From CAKSQF01 sp051867925 (GTDB lineage Bacteria > Bacillota > Clostridia > Oscillospirales > CAG-272): a stretch of DNA of 27,884 nucleotides. The stretch is from the NCBI GenBank assembly GCA_051867925.1, contig JBJDZI010000126.1, forward strand, positions 1 to 27,884, read 5' to 3'. Position 1 is the first letter of the stretch, and every line of letters begins with the position of its first letter. Positions 8,371 to 15,985 of the stretch are shown here, in pieces. The notes under the pieces were generated by a model. That model worked only from the letters and a program-made list of their open reading frames with translations, did not search any database and was not told the origin of the DNA. A program made the position numbers and the translations under genes.

Positions 8371-9315
8371 TCACCCGTTCGGTGAGAGGGGTTCGCCGTG
8401 GAAATCCCGACGGCAGACCTCGGAAAACAACGCCCGCCGCGCCTGCGGTCTGCTCTCCTCGGGAGAGTCCAGACGCGCCAGCAGAGGCGCATACTCCTCC
8501 AGCGCATGATCGTAGAGATCGAAAAAAGTGGCACGGGAGGTCTGCCCGGTGAAGGGATCTGTCCATATCTGCCGTCGAAGATTGGCGGGGTCTTCCAAAT
8601 AACGGCTCTCGCCCAAAAACAGCGGTGAGAGATAGTTTCGTCCAGCGAGCAGCTCCACTCGGCGCAAAAGCACCGCCTTTTGCCCCTTAGGATCGTAGAG
8701 CACGCGGTAGCATTGGCGCACCGACCACAGTGCCCGCGCCACCATGGCGGGCGAACAGGGAAGTTTGTATACCCGCTCCAGCACATCGGAGTAGAGCAGG
8801 CACAGCACACGCCGCTCTGTCGGGGAGAGTTCGTAGACACGCGGGCGGGGCATCGTGCGAAGTTCTTTTCCGAAACTCCGACGGACGGCAAGGCGGTTGA
8901 GATCGGCCTCCAGCGCGTTGTGGATGCAAAAGCTTTCCGCAGAGCGCTTTGCACCCGCTCTGGCGTAGATGAAGGCGTGGGTGTGGCTGTCCAGCAGGTA
9001 ATGCCCCAAAAAGCCGGCAATGTAGGACAGCGCGATCTGCCGCTCCGCCCCGTCAAAGGCGTAGGCGCGGGTGAAGAGACGGCACAGAAGTTTGACCGTC
9101 TCCTCGGTGTGGAGGACGGTGGAAATCCGCCGCTTCCGAAAGGCGGCGGGGAGATAGAACAGGAAGGGGTCGGGACCTTGCATTCCCGTGCAGAAGATGC
9201 GGGGATGGGCGGCGACGGCGGCAGCAAGTTCGCCCGACGGCGGGGAGTCGCTTGCTTGCATCAGCCGCGCTTTGCAGTCTTTGGCAAATGCCAGATGGGT
9301 CCAGAAGGAGGGCAA
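8371..9315 (-). CDS. Zinc-dependent phospholipase C-like protein
   Basis: The 314-residue protein resembles the zinc-dependent phospholipase C/S1-P1 nuclease-like family (Pfam PF00882 type). It shows an N-terminal H7, GPDPFLFY at 47-54, H69, and the metal-ligand helix FLGHYLLDSHTHAF with H105, D109, H111 and H113. No signal peptide is visible, unlike secreted clostridial phospholipases, so a cytoplasmic hydrolase role is more likely and the substrate is unknown. The start is a TTG at 9313-9315, supported by GAGGTGATC at ideal spacing. It begins 12 bp after the mtaB stop codon, so the two form an operon. The 3' end runs into a hairpin-rich GC block. Confidence 0.8.
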   Translation of the reverse strand: MPSFWTHLAFAKDCKARLMQASDSPPSGELAAAVAAHPRIFCTGMQGPDPFLFYLPAAFRKRRISTVLHTEETVKLLCRLFTRAYAFDGAERQIALSYIAGFLGHYLLDSHTHAFIYARAGAKRSAESFCIHNALEADLNRLAVRRSFGKELRTMPRPRVYELSPTERRVLCLLYSDVLERVYKLPCSPAMVARALWSVRQCYRVLYDPKGQKAVLLRRVELLAGRNYLSPLFLGESRYLEDPANLRRQIWTDPFTGQTSRATFFDLYDHALEEYAPLLARLDSPEESRPQARRALFSEVCRRDFHGEPLSPNG

Positions 9316-9327
9316 AAGATCACCTCT

Positions 9328-10647
9328 TCAGTCAGCAGGATGGGACAAATCGGAAATGCGCCCGATGAGACGGTCGCCCTCAATGGCGAGAAATTCCACC
9401 GCAAGGAGTTTACCGTGGAGGAGAGCGTCGGCGTTCACCGCCACCTCCAAAAAGGATGCGGTGTGACCGATCTGTCGGCACTCCCGCGCTTCTTCAAAGA
9501 GGACGGGCATCACCTTGCCGATCTGCGCCTCCAACACGCGGCGGCGGCTCTGGGCGACCACCTTCTCCAGTGCGTGTACCCGCGCTTCTTTCACGTCCCC
9601 GGGGAGTTGTCCGCTCATTTCGGCGGCTTCGGTGCCCGGGCGAGGGGAGTAGGGAAAAACGTGGCAGTTCAGCAGATCCAGCGACCCCACGAAGGCGGCG
9701 GTGGAGGCGAAATCCTCTTCTCTCTCCCCGGGAAAGCCCACGATCACGTCTGCCGTCAGGCAGGCGTCGGGGAACGCCGCCCGGAGCGCGTCCACATTGC
9801 GGCGTACCATGGCGGTGTTGTAGCGGCGGCGCATGGCATTCAGCGTGCGGTCACAGCCGCTTTGGAGGGAGAGATGGAAGTGGGGTGCCAAATGGCGGAT
9901 TTCCTTCAGCAGTTCAGTATAGGCGGGAGTCAGCAGGGAAGGATCCAGCGAACCCAGCCGGATCCGCTCAAGCCCCGGGATGGCGTCCAGCGCACGGAGC
10001 AGATCGGGCAGTTTCTCCGACAGATCCTTGCCGTATGCCGAGATCTCAATGCCGGTCAGCACGATCTCGGCGTAGCCTGCCTCCACCAGCGCACGGGCTT
10101 CCTCCACCACTTCTGCCATGGGCTTGGAGCGGATGGGACCCCGCGCTCGGGGGATGATGCAGTAGGCACAGCGGGACTCACAGCCGTCCTCAATCTTCAG
10201 ATAGGCGCGGGTGCGCTCACTGCGGCGGATGGTCATGGGTTCAAAGCCTGCGTGTTCCAGCGAGGTCACCTCCACCGTGGGGGAGGTTTTCGCAAAGGTG
10301 CCGTCTGCGATGGAGAGAGCCACCTCGGCTGCGCGCATCTTGCGGAGATTGCCGCAGACGAATCGCACCCCGGGCAGGGATGCGAGTCGATCGCCGTCCA
10401 CCTGAGCATAACAGCCCGTGACGAGGATGGCGCCGTCGGGATTGGTTTTGTGGGCGCGGCGAATGATCTGTCGCACCTTCCGCTCCCCTTCTGCGGTGAC
10501 CGAACAGGTGTTGATGAGATAGATATCCGCCCGTTCCTCGAAAGAGGCTTGGGCAAGTCCGGCACGCAAAAGTTCTTCTGCGATGGCTTCCGATTCGTAT
10601 TGGTTGACCTTGCATCCCAAGGTGTAGATGGCAAATGTGACGTTCAT
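9328..10647 (-). CDS. mtaB: tRNA t6A37 methylthiotransferase MtaB
   Basis: MtaB is a radical SAM enzyme that converts t6A to ms2t6A at position 37 of ANN-decoding tRNAs. The 439-residue protein has the three N-terminal MTTase cysteines C12 (TLGCKVNQ), C48 (INTCSVT) and C79 (VTGCYAQ), which bind one [4Fe-4S] cluster. The radical SAM motif C156-C160-C163 (CESRCAYC) binds the second cluster. The TIM-barrel segment has SLQSG and VGFPGE motifs, and a TRAM-like RNA-binding domain closes the protein. The ATG at 10647 follows AAAGGAGT. The phospholipase-like gene follows directly in the same operon. Confidence 0.96.
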   Translation of the reverse strand: MNVTFAIYTLGCKVNQYESEAIAEELLRAGLAQASFEERADIYLINTCSVTAEGERKVRQIIRRAHKTNPDGAILVTGCYAQVDGDRLASLPGVRFVCGNLRKMRAAEVALSIADGTFAKTSPTVEVTSLEHAGFEPMTIRRSERTRAYLKIEDGCESRCAYCIIPRARGPIRSKPMAEVVEEARALVEAGYAEIVLTGIEISAYGKDLSEKLPDLLRALDAIPGLERIRLGSLDPSLLTPAYTELLKEIRHLAPHFHLSLQSGCDRTLNAMRRRYNTAMVRRNVDALRAAFPDACLTADVIVGFPGEREEDFASTAAFVGSLDLLNCHVFPYSPRPGTEAAEMSGQLPGDVKEARVHALEKVVAQSRRRVLEAQIGKVMPVLFEEARECRQIGHTASFLEVAVNADALLHGKLLAVEFLAIEGDRLIGRISDLSHPAD

Positions 10648-10665
10648 AAGACTCCTTTATGTAAC

Positions 10666-10967
10666 AGTATGATCGGATTTGCGCCGACCATACTCAGATT
10701 GCTGACAAAGGTAAATGAATAGTCAAACTGAAAAAAGTTTTCGCCCGCCTTTTTCAAAAGGCGGTGGGGTCAAGGGGCGAAGCCCTTGTCGCCCTCCGCA
10801 GAGGGCGAAATACCCCTATCGGCGTTTCTTTTTGCCAAGCTTTTTCTTTGCGCCTTCTCTGACCAAAGAAAAAGCGGGGTTTGACTATATGAGACTCTGC
10901 GGCGAGCGTGTTTTGTACCGAATTTGTCCTCAATCTGAGTATGGTCGGATTTTGCGCCGACCATACT
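10666..10967. mobile_element. MITE-like 302-bp element with inverted terminal repeats
   Basis: The ends 10666-10701 and 10931-10967 are inverted copies of about 36 bp. A stretch of 18 bp, CAATCTGAGTATGGTCGG, is perfect (10931-10948 and the complement of 10684-10701). Each end is itself a hairpin built on AGTATGGTCGG/CCGACCATACT. The interior has no convincing gene but contains a variant of the intergenic repeat modules (about 10730-10787, with GGGGCGAAGCCC) and a 12-bp stem GCTTTTTCTTTG/CAAAGAAAAAGC at about 10840-10874. No clear target-site duplication is visible, so mobility is inferred. It lies upstream of mtaB. Confidence 0.5.
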
Positions 10968-10972
10968 CTTTT
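10938..10972 (+). terminator. Strong intrinsic terminator-like hairpin at the right end of the element
   Basis: AGTATGGTCGG (10938-10948) and CCGACCATACT (10957-10967) form a perfect 11-bp stem followed by CTTTTT. It would stop plus-strand transcripts. No plus-strand gene precedes it, which fits its being part of the inserted element. Confidence 0.7.
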
Positions 10973-11111
10973 TGCTATGTTTTCCTGATTTTGAAGATGC
11001 GGCGCAGGATGGGTCTGAAGATTCCCTTTGCGCGAACGGTGACGATTTTCATACAGATTCCTCCCATTCGAGGAGCTTTGGAAACTTCCTCTACTGAGAG
11101 TATATGCGCCC

Positions 11112-12035
11112 TCAGGCTTTTTTGTCCCAGTCGTGCTTATTCTTCAGCACGTCGTAGAGGGCGCAGAAGGAAGCGTGACGGCTCTCGGGGATCCGTCCAG
11201 CTGTTTTTGCCGCCATGATGGCGCAGTCCTGCTCCTTCGTGTGGGTGCATTTGGTGTAACGGCAACCGCCCAGTTCCCGCTCGATCTCAGGAAAGGTGTA
11301 GGGCAGATCTTCCTTGGTAAAAAAGTCGAAGCGGACGAAGTCCAGCATGGTAAAGCCCGGGGTGTCTGCCACCAGCCCGCCGTATTCGGTCTCGTAGAGG
11401 GTGACGGCGCGGGTGGTGTGACGGCCGCGGCTGATCTTGCGGCTGACCTCACCCGTGGAAAGTGCCAGCGAGGGGAAGAGGGCGTTGAGCAGGGTAGACT
11501 TGCCCACGCCGCTGGCTCCTGCGAAGGCGCAGATGGGGGTGTCCCCGTCGGTGGGACGGAGTTTCTCCGCCAGCGTTTTCCGAAGGGCTTCGATGCCCAG
11601 CCCCGCGGTGGAATCGGTGAGAAAGACCGAAAAGCCTGCCTTTTGGTAGATGTCTGCGATCTCCTCCGCTTTGGCGGGATCCAGTTCCGCTTTGCTGACA
11701 ATGGGAAGCACCTCTATGCCGTGGTAGACGGCGATGGCGGTGAGTTTGTCCACGGTCAGCAGGTCGGGGGCGGGCTTCATGGTAGGAATCACCACGAACA
11801 GCAGGGACAGATTGGCAAGGGGTGGACGGATCAGTGCATTTTTGCGGGGCAGAACCTCAGCGAGGACGGTGTTGCCCCCCTCGTCCCGATCCATCCGCAC
11901 CAGATCGCCCACCAGCGGTGTGACCGCATCGTGGCGCAGAACTCCCTTGGCGCGGCAGAAAATCTGCTCTCCCGTATTTGATTTGATCTCGTAGAGACCG
12001 CCTGACGATCCCATCAGTCTGCCGATCAGTTCCAT
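11112..12035 (-). CDS. rsgA: Small ribosomal subunit biogenesis GTPase RsgA
   Basis: RsgA is a circularly permuted GTPase that releases factors in late 30S assembly. The 307-residue protein has an N-terminal OB domain, then the permuted GTPase with G4 SKAEL (about 114-118, replacing NKxDL), the P-loop GASGVGKS (173-180), G2 around SRGRHTTR and G3 DTPGF. The C-terminal zinc site has the C-x-x-x-x-C-x-H-x5-C pattern (CRYTKCTHTKEQDC). The start is the ATG at 12035 after GGGGAGGATTC; the frame stays open far upstream but that part is antisense to the divergent gene. It is divergent from the PHP gene. Confidence 0.95.
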   Translation of the reverse strand: MELIGRLMGSSGGLYEIKSNTGEQIFCRAKGVLRHDAVTPLVGDLVRMDRDEGGNTVLAEVLPRKNALIRPPLANLSLLFVVIPTMKPAPDLLTVDKLTAIAVYHGIEVLPIVSKAELDPAKAEEIADIYQKAGFSVFLTDSTAGLGIEALRKTLAEKLRPTDGDTPICAFAGASGVGKSTLLNALFPSLALSTGEVSRKISRGRHTTRAVTLYETEYGGLVADTPGFTMLDFVRFDFFTKEDLPYTFPEIERELGGCRYTKCTHTKEQDCAIMAAKTAGRIPESRHASFCALYDVLKNKHDWDKKA

Positions 12036-12066
12036 GAATCCTCCCCAAAGTGGTGAATATACCGTT

Positions 12067-12095
12067 ATTGTAGCACAAATCGGCAAAAAGAGCAA
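12067..12095 (-). promoter_or_regulatory. Promoter of rsgA
   Basis: On the minus strand TACAAT (12067-12072) lies 17 bp after TTGCTC (12090-12095). The -10 box is good and the -35 box weak. It faces away from the promoter of the PHP gene. Confidence 0.55.
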
Positions 12096-12114
12096 GTATT
12101 TTTGCGAAAAGTTC

Positions 12115-12143
12115 TTGCATCGGCGGGCAAAAAATTGTATAAT
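12115..12143 (+). promoter_or_regulatory. Promoter of the PHP-methyltransferase pair
   Basis: TTGCAT (12115-12120) is followed after 17 bp by TATAAT (12138-12143). AAGGAGG and the start codon follow after a short leader. Confidence 0.7.
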
Positions 12144-12173
12144 AGAAGCATCCGACCAAGGAGGTTTTACCCA

Positions 12174-12863
12174 ATGAAAATAGATTTGCACGTCCACTCC
12201 TCCGATCTGTCCCTGTGCGGGCACATGACGGCAGAGGAGACCATCGACCGCTATATCGAAGCAGGCTTTGACGGCTTCGTTCTGACCAACCACTTCAGCC
12301 GTGAGATGGCGGAGCATTTTGAACGCCACGGCATCCCGCAGACCGAATATTTTGCCCACTACAAATCCTGCTTTGAAAAAGCCCGCGCCTATGGCAGAGA
12401 GAAGGGATTTTTGGTGCTGTGCGGCTACGAACTCCGCTTTGACGGCTCGTCCAACGATTATTTGGTGTACGGAATGTCCGACGAGATGGGAGAAAACTGC
12501 CTGCGCTACTTCGGCATGGGCCCCGAAAAGTTCGGCAAATTCGCCCGGGACAACGATATCCTGTTTTATCAGGCGCACCCTTTCCGCAATCACATGAGAG
12601 TGGTGAGTCCCGCCTGCCTGTTCGGTATGGAGATTCACAACGGCAACCCCCGTCATGACAGCCGCAACGACATTGCCGCCGCTTGGGCGGAGAAATTTGA
12701 TCTGCACAAGATCGGCGGCTCCGACTGCCATCAAGCGGAGGACGTGGCGGTGGCGGGCATCGAGATCGACGGTAGGATCAGCACGATGGAGGAACTGTGC
12801 CGTGTGCTGAGAGAGGATCGGTACAAGATTTATGTGCGCGAGACAGCAGAAATCCATGTGTAA
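12174..12863 (+). CDS. PHP-domain metal-dependent phosphoesterase
   Basis: The 229-residue protein is a stand-alone PHP domain. It opens with the metal-binding HVH (H6, H8) and contains GYELRF, FYQAHPFRN and a C-terminal GGSDCHQAED motif, the usual spread of PHP metal ligands. Relatives include histidinol-phosphate phosphatase and nucleoside 3',5'-bisphosphate phosphatases; I cannot tell which substrate is used here. The ATG at 12174 is preceded by AAGGAGG at good spacing. The coding end overlaps the start of the methyltransferase gene, so the two are probably translated in a coupled way. Confidence 0.88.
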   Translation: MKIDLHVHSSDLSLCGHMTAEETIDRYIEAGFDGFVLTNHFSREMAEHFERHGIPQTEYFAHYKSCFEKARAYGREKGFLVLCGYELRFDGSSNDYLVYGMSDEMGENCLRYFGMGPEKFGKFARDNDILFYQAHPFRNHMRVVSPACLFGMEIHNGNPRHDSRNDIAAAWAEKFDLHKIGGSDCHQAEDVAVAGIEIDGRISTMEELCRVLREDRYKIYVRETAEIHV

Positions 12864-14025
12864 TGAGCTGCAAAAACTCACTGAGACGGTTCGCACCCAC
12901 GGGACGGCTTTGCGAAAGATCGTGTTTTCCAAACCTGCTGATCCCATGCTGGTAAAGGCGGAGGCGATCCCTGTTCTTCTCAAAGGTGAAAAGGTGATGC
13001 AGATCACCCGCTACCTCACCGACGGCAAGGCACTCCACGAGAACGTGACGCCGGATTTGCTCCCCGAAAAGGTGGCAGAGCTGGCAACCGCTTTCGGGCA
13101 GATCAATCTGCTGGCAAACGGCGGGGAGATGCAGGTGCGCTGTACCAAGAAGGGCAAATGGCTCTTCACGGGGCGGATCGCCGCCACTGCCGATGCAGTG
13201 GAGGTGCGCGCTCACAACAAGGAGAAGCACTATCTCATCGACGCCGTCGACCACGCGGATTTTCTCTCCCGACTGGGGGTTTGCGATCGTGAGGGGCGCG
13301 TATTCGACAAAAAACGCGCCAAATACCGCCAAATTAACCGATTTATCGAACTTCTGGACGACGTATACGACAAACTCCCCCGCGAGGGCAAGTTGACCGT
13401 TTGCGACCTCTGTTGCGGAAAATCCTATCTGACCTTTGCAGTCTACTACTATCTGACCGCCGTGAAGGGCAGGGCGGTTCATCTGTACGGCGTGGATCGG
13501 AAGGCGGATGTGATCGCCTACTGCAAGGAGACCGCCGAGGTGCTGGGCTGTGAGGGCTTGGAGTTTTTGGCGATGGACATTATGGAGTTCGATCCCGGCA
13601 CGGCGATTGATCTGGTGATCTCGCTCCACGCTTGCGACATTGCCACAGACGTGGTGCTGGCGTATGCCATCAAAAAGCGTGCAAAGGTGATCCTTTCCAC
13701 GCCTTGCTGTCACCACGAGCTGTTCCACACGGTGAAGTCCGCGGAGAACGATTTCATCCTGCGGCACTCTATCTTGGGACAGAAATTCTGCGATGCCGCC
13801 ACCGACGCTCTTCGCCTGCTCCATCTGGAAGCGGCGGGCTACCGTGCCGAAGCCGTGGAGCTGATCGATCCTGAGGAGACTCCCAAAAACGTGATGCTCC
13901 GCGCCGTTCGCTCCGACAAGATTGAGCCTCACCGCCGCGATCTCGCTCGCCGGCGCCTCGCCGCCGCCGAAACCCTGCTGGGGTGCCGTCTGACTCTAAG
14001 CAAATTATTAGAGGAAATGGATTAA
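12856..14025 (+). CDS. Class I SAM-dependent methyltransferase (METTL25/RRNAD1-like domain)
   Basis: This is a 389-residue protein with an N-terminal alpha/beta domain that I do not recognise (about 1-150) and a C-terminal Rossmann methyltransferase domain. Motif I is DLCCGKSYLTF starting at D184, followed by YGVDRKADVI, MDIMEF and SLHACDIATD, with a later cysteine/histidine pair, TPCCHHEL. SLHACDxATD plus PCCH is typical of the Methyltransf_32 (PF13679) group, whose bacterial members are uncharacterised. The ATG at 12856 overlaps the PHP stop codon within ATGTGTAA; an in-frame ATG at 12832 is an alternative, and neither has a clear Shine-Dalgarno. Repeat copy C starts 8 bp after the stop. 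Confidence 0.85.
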   Translation: MCNELQKLTETVRTHGTALRKIVFSKPADPMLVKAEAIPVLLKGEKVMQITRYLTDGKALHENVTPDLLPEKVAELATAFGQINLLANGGEMQVRCTKKGKWLFTGRIAATADAVEVRAHNKEKHYLIDAVDHADFLSRLGVCDREGRVFDKKRAKYRQINRFIELLDDVYDKLPREGKLTVCDLCCGKSYLTFAVYYYLTAVKGRAVHLYGVDRKADVIAYCKETAEVLGCEGLEFLAMDIMEFDPGTAIDLVISLHACDIATDVVLAYAIKKRAKVILSTPCCHHELFHTVKSAENDFILRHSILGQKFCDAATDALRLLHLEAAGYRAEAVELIDPEETPKNVMLRAVRSDKIEPHRRDLARRRLAAAETLLGCRLTLSKLLEEMD

Positions 14026-14032
14026 ATCATAT

Positions 14033-14263
14033 GTGGGGCTCTGCCCCACACCCTGCCCGCTTTCCCCCAAGAAAGCGGTGCAAAGAACTTTTATAAATAA
14101 GGGCGGCAAATCCTTGCCGCCCTTAACAAAAGTTCTTGGAGGTTTGGAACCTTCTTTCAAGAAGGTTCCAAGAAAAAGAGACGGCAAGTGCTTGCCACCC
14201 GTTTTCTTTTATGAAAGAGGGTAGGGATGAGCAGGGCTACGCCCGGCTCCGGGGCGAAGCCCC
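14033..14263. repeat. Two-sided modular 3'-end repeat, copy C
   Basis: This copy lies between convergent genes. From the left it has GTGGGGC/GCCCCAC (14033-14049), a hairpin CCGCTTTC/GAAAGCGG, the linker GCAAAGAACTTTTATAAATAA and the hairpin AAGGGCGGCAA/TTGCCGCCCTT (14099-14124). It then continues with the modules of the opposite orientation: a 13-bp stem TTGGAACCTTCTT/AAGAAGGTTCCAA (14144-14171), GGGC/GCCC (14234-14244) and GGGGC-GAA-GCCCC (14251-14263). The right half lies inside the 3' end of the flippase gene. Confidence 0.85.
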
Positions 14264-15798
14264 AATTTCGATAAAATCTTCCTGATCGCCGTGGGAAGAG
14301 CCAAACAGCCTACGTATAGCACGGCGATTACCAAGATGTGTGCCGCTATCCCCCAGCCGTCCACGGCATAGGGAATCGTTGCCGCGAAGATGAGGCGAGA
14401 GAGAGCGGTGGCGGCAAACACAGAGACAACGGGCTTTATCAGCATCAAAGGCGACAACTTGATCTCCAACACCTGCAAGAGCCGCATCACAGACAGGGAT
14501 GCGTTGATCAGTTCACAGGCGAAGATCTCGATGATGTAGCCGTAAATGCCCACCCGCGGCAACAGAATCAGCACCACCAAAACAGACAATGCCGCATCCA
14601 GAATGTTCACCCGCATACAGAAAAGCTGCTGGTCAAGCCCCTTCAGAATACTGTCCACTGCAGTGTCCAAATACATCACAGGCACCAGCGGTGCCAAAAG
14701 CCGAATGTACCCCGCCGCCTCGCGGCTTCCCGCCACTACCGTCCCCAGTTCGGAGGAGAGACAGAGGAAGATCCCCGCTGTGCCGATCCCCATTGCCAGC
14801 ACGAATCGGAAAACCCGCTCGGTGATCCGCTGCACCCCCAAAACGTCCGATGCCGCCCGCTTTTCGGCAACCTCGGGGATCAGCAGATTGCAAAAGGGCG
14901 ACAGAAAGGCGTAGGGGAACATCACCACGGGGAGCGCCATCCCCTGCATAATGCCGTAGGTGGAGAGCGCTTCGGTCTGGGAATCGCCCTTCTTTTTCAG
15001 CCCCCAGGGGATCAGAAGATGCTCCACCGTCACCAGCCCCTGCCGCAGGTAGGAGGAGAACGCCACGGGCAGAGCAATCCCCATCAGTTTTTTCTTCATC
15101 GGCTCCGCCTCGGCAGGATCGGCAACCTGCCCCCGATGGTAGCGGTGCAGATCCAGAACGTACAGGACGAAGCAGTAGAGGAAGGAGAACAGATTGCCCG
15201 CCACGCCCCCTGCCACGACCCACAGGCAGGCGATCTCCAGCCCGCCCGAGGTGAACAGGGTCAGAAGCAGAACGGTGATGCCGATCCGCAGTCCCTGTTC
15301 GAAGATTTGGGTGACGGCGTTCTTGCTCACCCGTCTGACGGCGGTGAAATAGCCCGAAAGTGCCGAGGTCAGTGCCTGAAAGGGCAGGGAAATCGCCAAA
15401 AGCCGCAGGGAAGGGACGGTGCGGGCATCCGAAAGGATCAATTTGCCGATGGGTGCGGCAAGGAGAAAGAGCAGACCGCCCGCCAGCAGTCCGAAGAAAA
15501 GGCTGTATCCGATGCAGGCTTTCATGGCGGCGAGTATGCGTCCGCTCTCGCGGTGGTCGCCGTCGGTGGACTCGCCCATCGCCTCCGACACCAGTCTGGT
15601 TGCCGCCAGCGTTACGGCAGAGGTGGCAAGCGTCATCGCCAGTCCGTACACCGAGCCGGTGAGAGTGAAGAGTCCCATGCCGTCAGCCCCCAGACGGTCG
15701 GTGAGATAGACGTTGAAATAGACCCCCACCGAGCGCATCAGCAGGGATGTTGCGGTCAGCAAGAGTACGTTTTGCAGAAAGATCTTGAATTTTGCCAT
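14209..15798 (-). CDS. SpoVB-like lipid/oligosaccharide flippase (MOP superfamily)
   Basis: This is a 529-residue integral membrane protein with about 14 hydrophobic helices. Its N-terminus (LLLTATSLLMRSVGVYFNVYLTDRLGADGMGLF) is characteristic of the SpoVB/MurJ-like polysaccharide flippase family. Relatives move lipid-linked precursors across the membrane, and SpoVB acts in spore cortex synthesis. The ATG at 15798 has GGGAGG upstream. The last 16 or so residues (LRPGAGRSPAHPYPLS) are encoded by the intergenic repeat, so the natural C-terminus was probably shorter. The gene is divergent from metG, and the leader contains a possible attenuator (15847-15906). Confidence 0.9.
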   Translation of the reverse strand: MAKFKIFLQNVLLLTATSLLMRSVGVYFNVYLTDRLGADGMGLFTLTGSVYGLAMTLATSAVTLAATRLVSEAMGESTDGDHRESGRILAAMKACIGYSLFFGLLAGGLLFLLAAPIGKLILSDARTVPSLRLLAISLPFQALTSALSGYFTAVRRVSKNAVTQIFEQGLRIGITVLLLTLFTSGGLEIACLWVVAGGVAGNLFSFLYCFVLYVLDLHRYHRGQVADPAEAEPMKKKLMGIALPVAFSSYLRQGLVTVEHLLIPWGLKKKGDSQTEALSTYGIMQGMALPVVMFPYAFLSPFCNLLIPEVAEKRAASDVLGVQRITERVFRFVLAMGIGTAGIFLCLSSELGTVVAGSREAAGYIRLLAPLVPVMYLDTAVDSILKGLDQQLFCMRVNILDAALSVLVVLILLPRVGIYGYIIEIFACELINASLSVMRLLQVLEIKLSPLMLIKPVVSVFAATALSRLIFAATIPYAVDGWGIAAHILVIAVLYVGCLALPTAIRKILSKLGLRPGAGRSPAHPYPLS

Positions 15799-15846
15799 AG
15801 AGAGCCTCCCATCGGGCGGGCATTTGCTTTATTCCTATGAAAAAAT

Positions 15847-15906
15847 CCGCAAATCTATGTGTATTTGCGGAGATATTTTTCGGAAATACTTGAATTTTCC
15901 GCAAAT
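15847..15906 (-). promoter_or_regulatory. Possible attenuator in the flippase leader
   Basis: CCGCAAAT occurs at 15847-15854 and 15899-15906, and its complement ATTTGCGG lies between them at 15863-15870. On the minus strand the middle segment could pair with the upstream copy or with the downstream copy. The downstream pairing is followed by ATTTTTT and looks like an intrinsic terminator. Whether the flippase transcript includes the first copy depends on its start site, which I cannot place with confidence. Confidence 0.35.
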
Positions 15907-15918
15907 TTGTGTTATACT
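15890..15918 (+). promoter_or_regulatory. Promoter of metG
   Basis: TTGAAT (15890-15895) is followed after 17 bp by TATACT (15913-15918). The leader of about 60 nt contains the hairpin GCAGA-A-CCGAC-TGCC-GTCGG-A-TCTGC (15943-15968) just upstream of the ribosome binding site. No T-box sequence is seen. Confidence 0.75.
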
Positions 15919-15985
15919 ACAATAAATGTGCAAATGAATGATGCAGAACCGACTGCCGTCGGATCTGCGGAAACGGAGATAGAAT

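Noticed and set aside
8680..10722. Long plus-strand open frame (about 680 codons)
   Set aside because: It is antisense to mtaB and the phospholipase-like gene, whose motifs are clear; its translation has no recognisable domain and it lacks a ribosome binding site.
10715..11218. Possible protein-coding gene in the gap before rsgA
   Set aside because: The frame crosses the MITE-like element, its terminator hairpin and the end of rsgA, and shows no family features.
11691..11706. RsgA G4 motif SKAEL as evidence of a defective GTPase
   Set aside because: As I recall, the G4 motif varies in RsgA proteins. The P-loop, G3 and zinc site are intact.
12036..13007. N-terminal extension of rsgA
   Set aside because: The open frame upstream of 12035 is antisense to the PHP gene. 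A ribosome binding site and the normal RsgA N-terminus lie at 12035.
15919..15985. T-box riboswitch upstream of metG
   Set aside because: The leader is only about 60 nt and lacks the T-box core sequence; only a simple hairpin is present.
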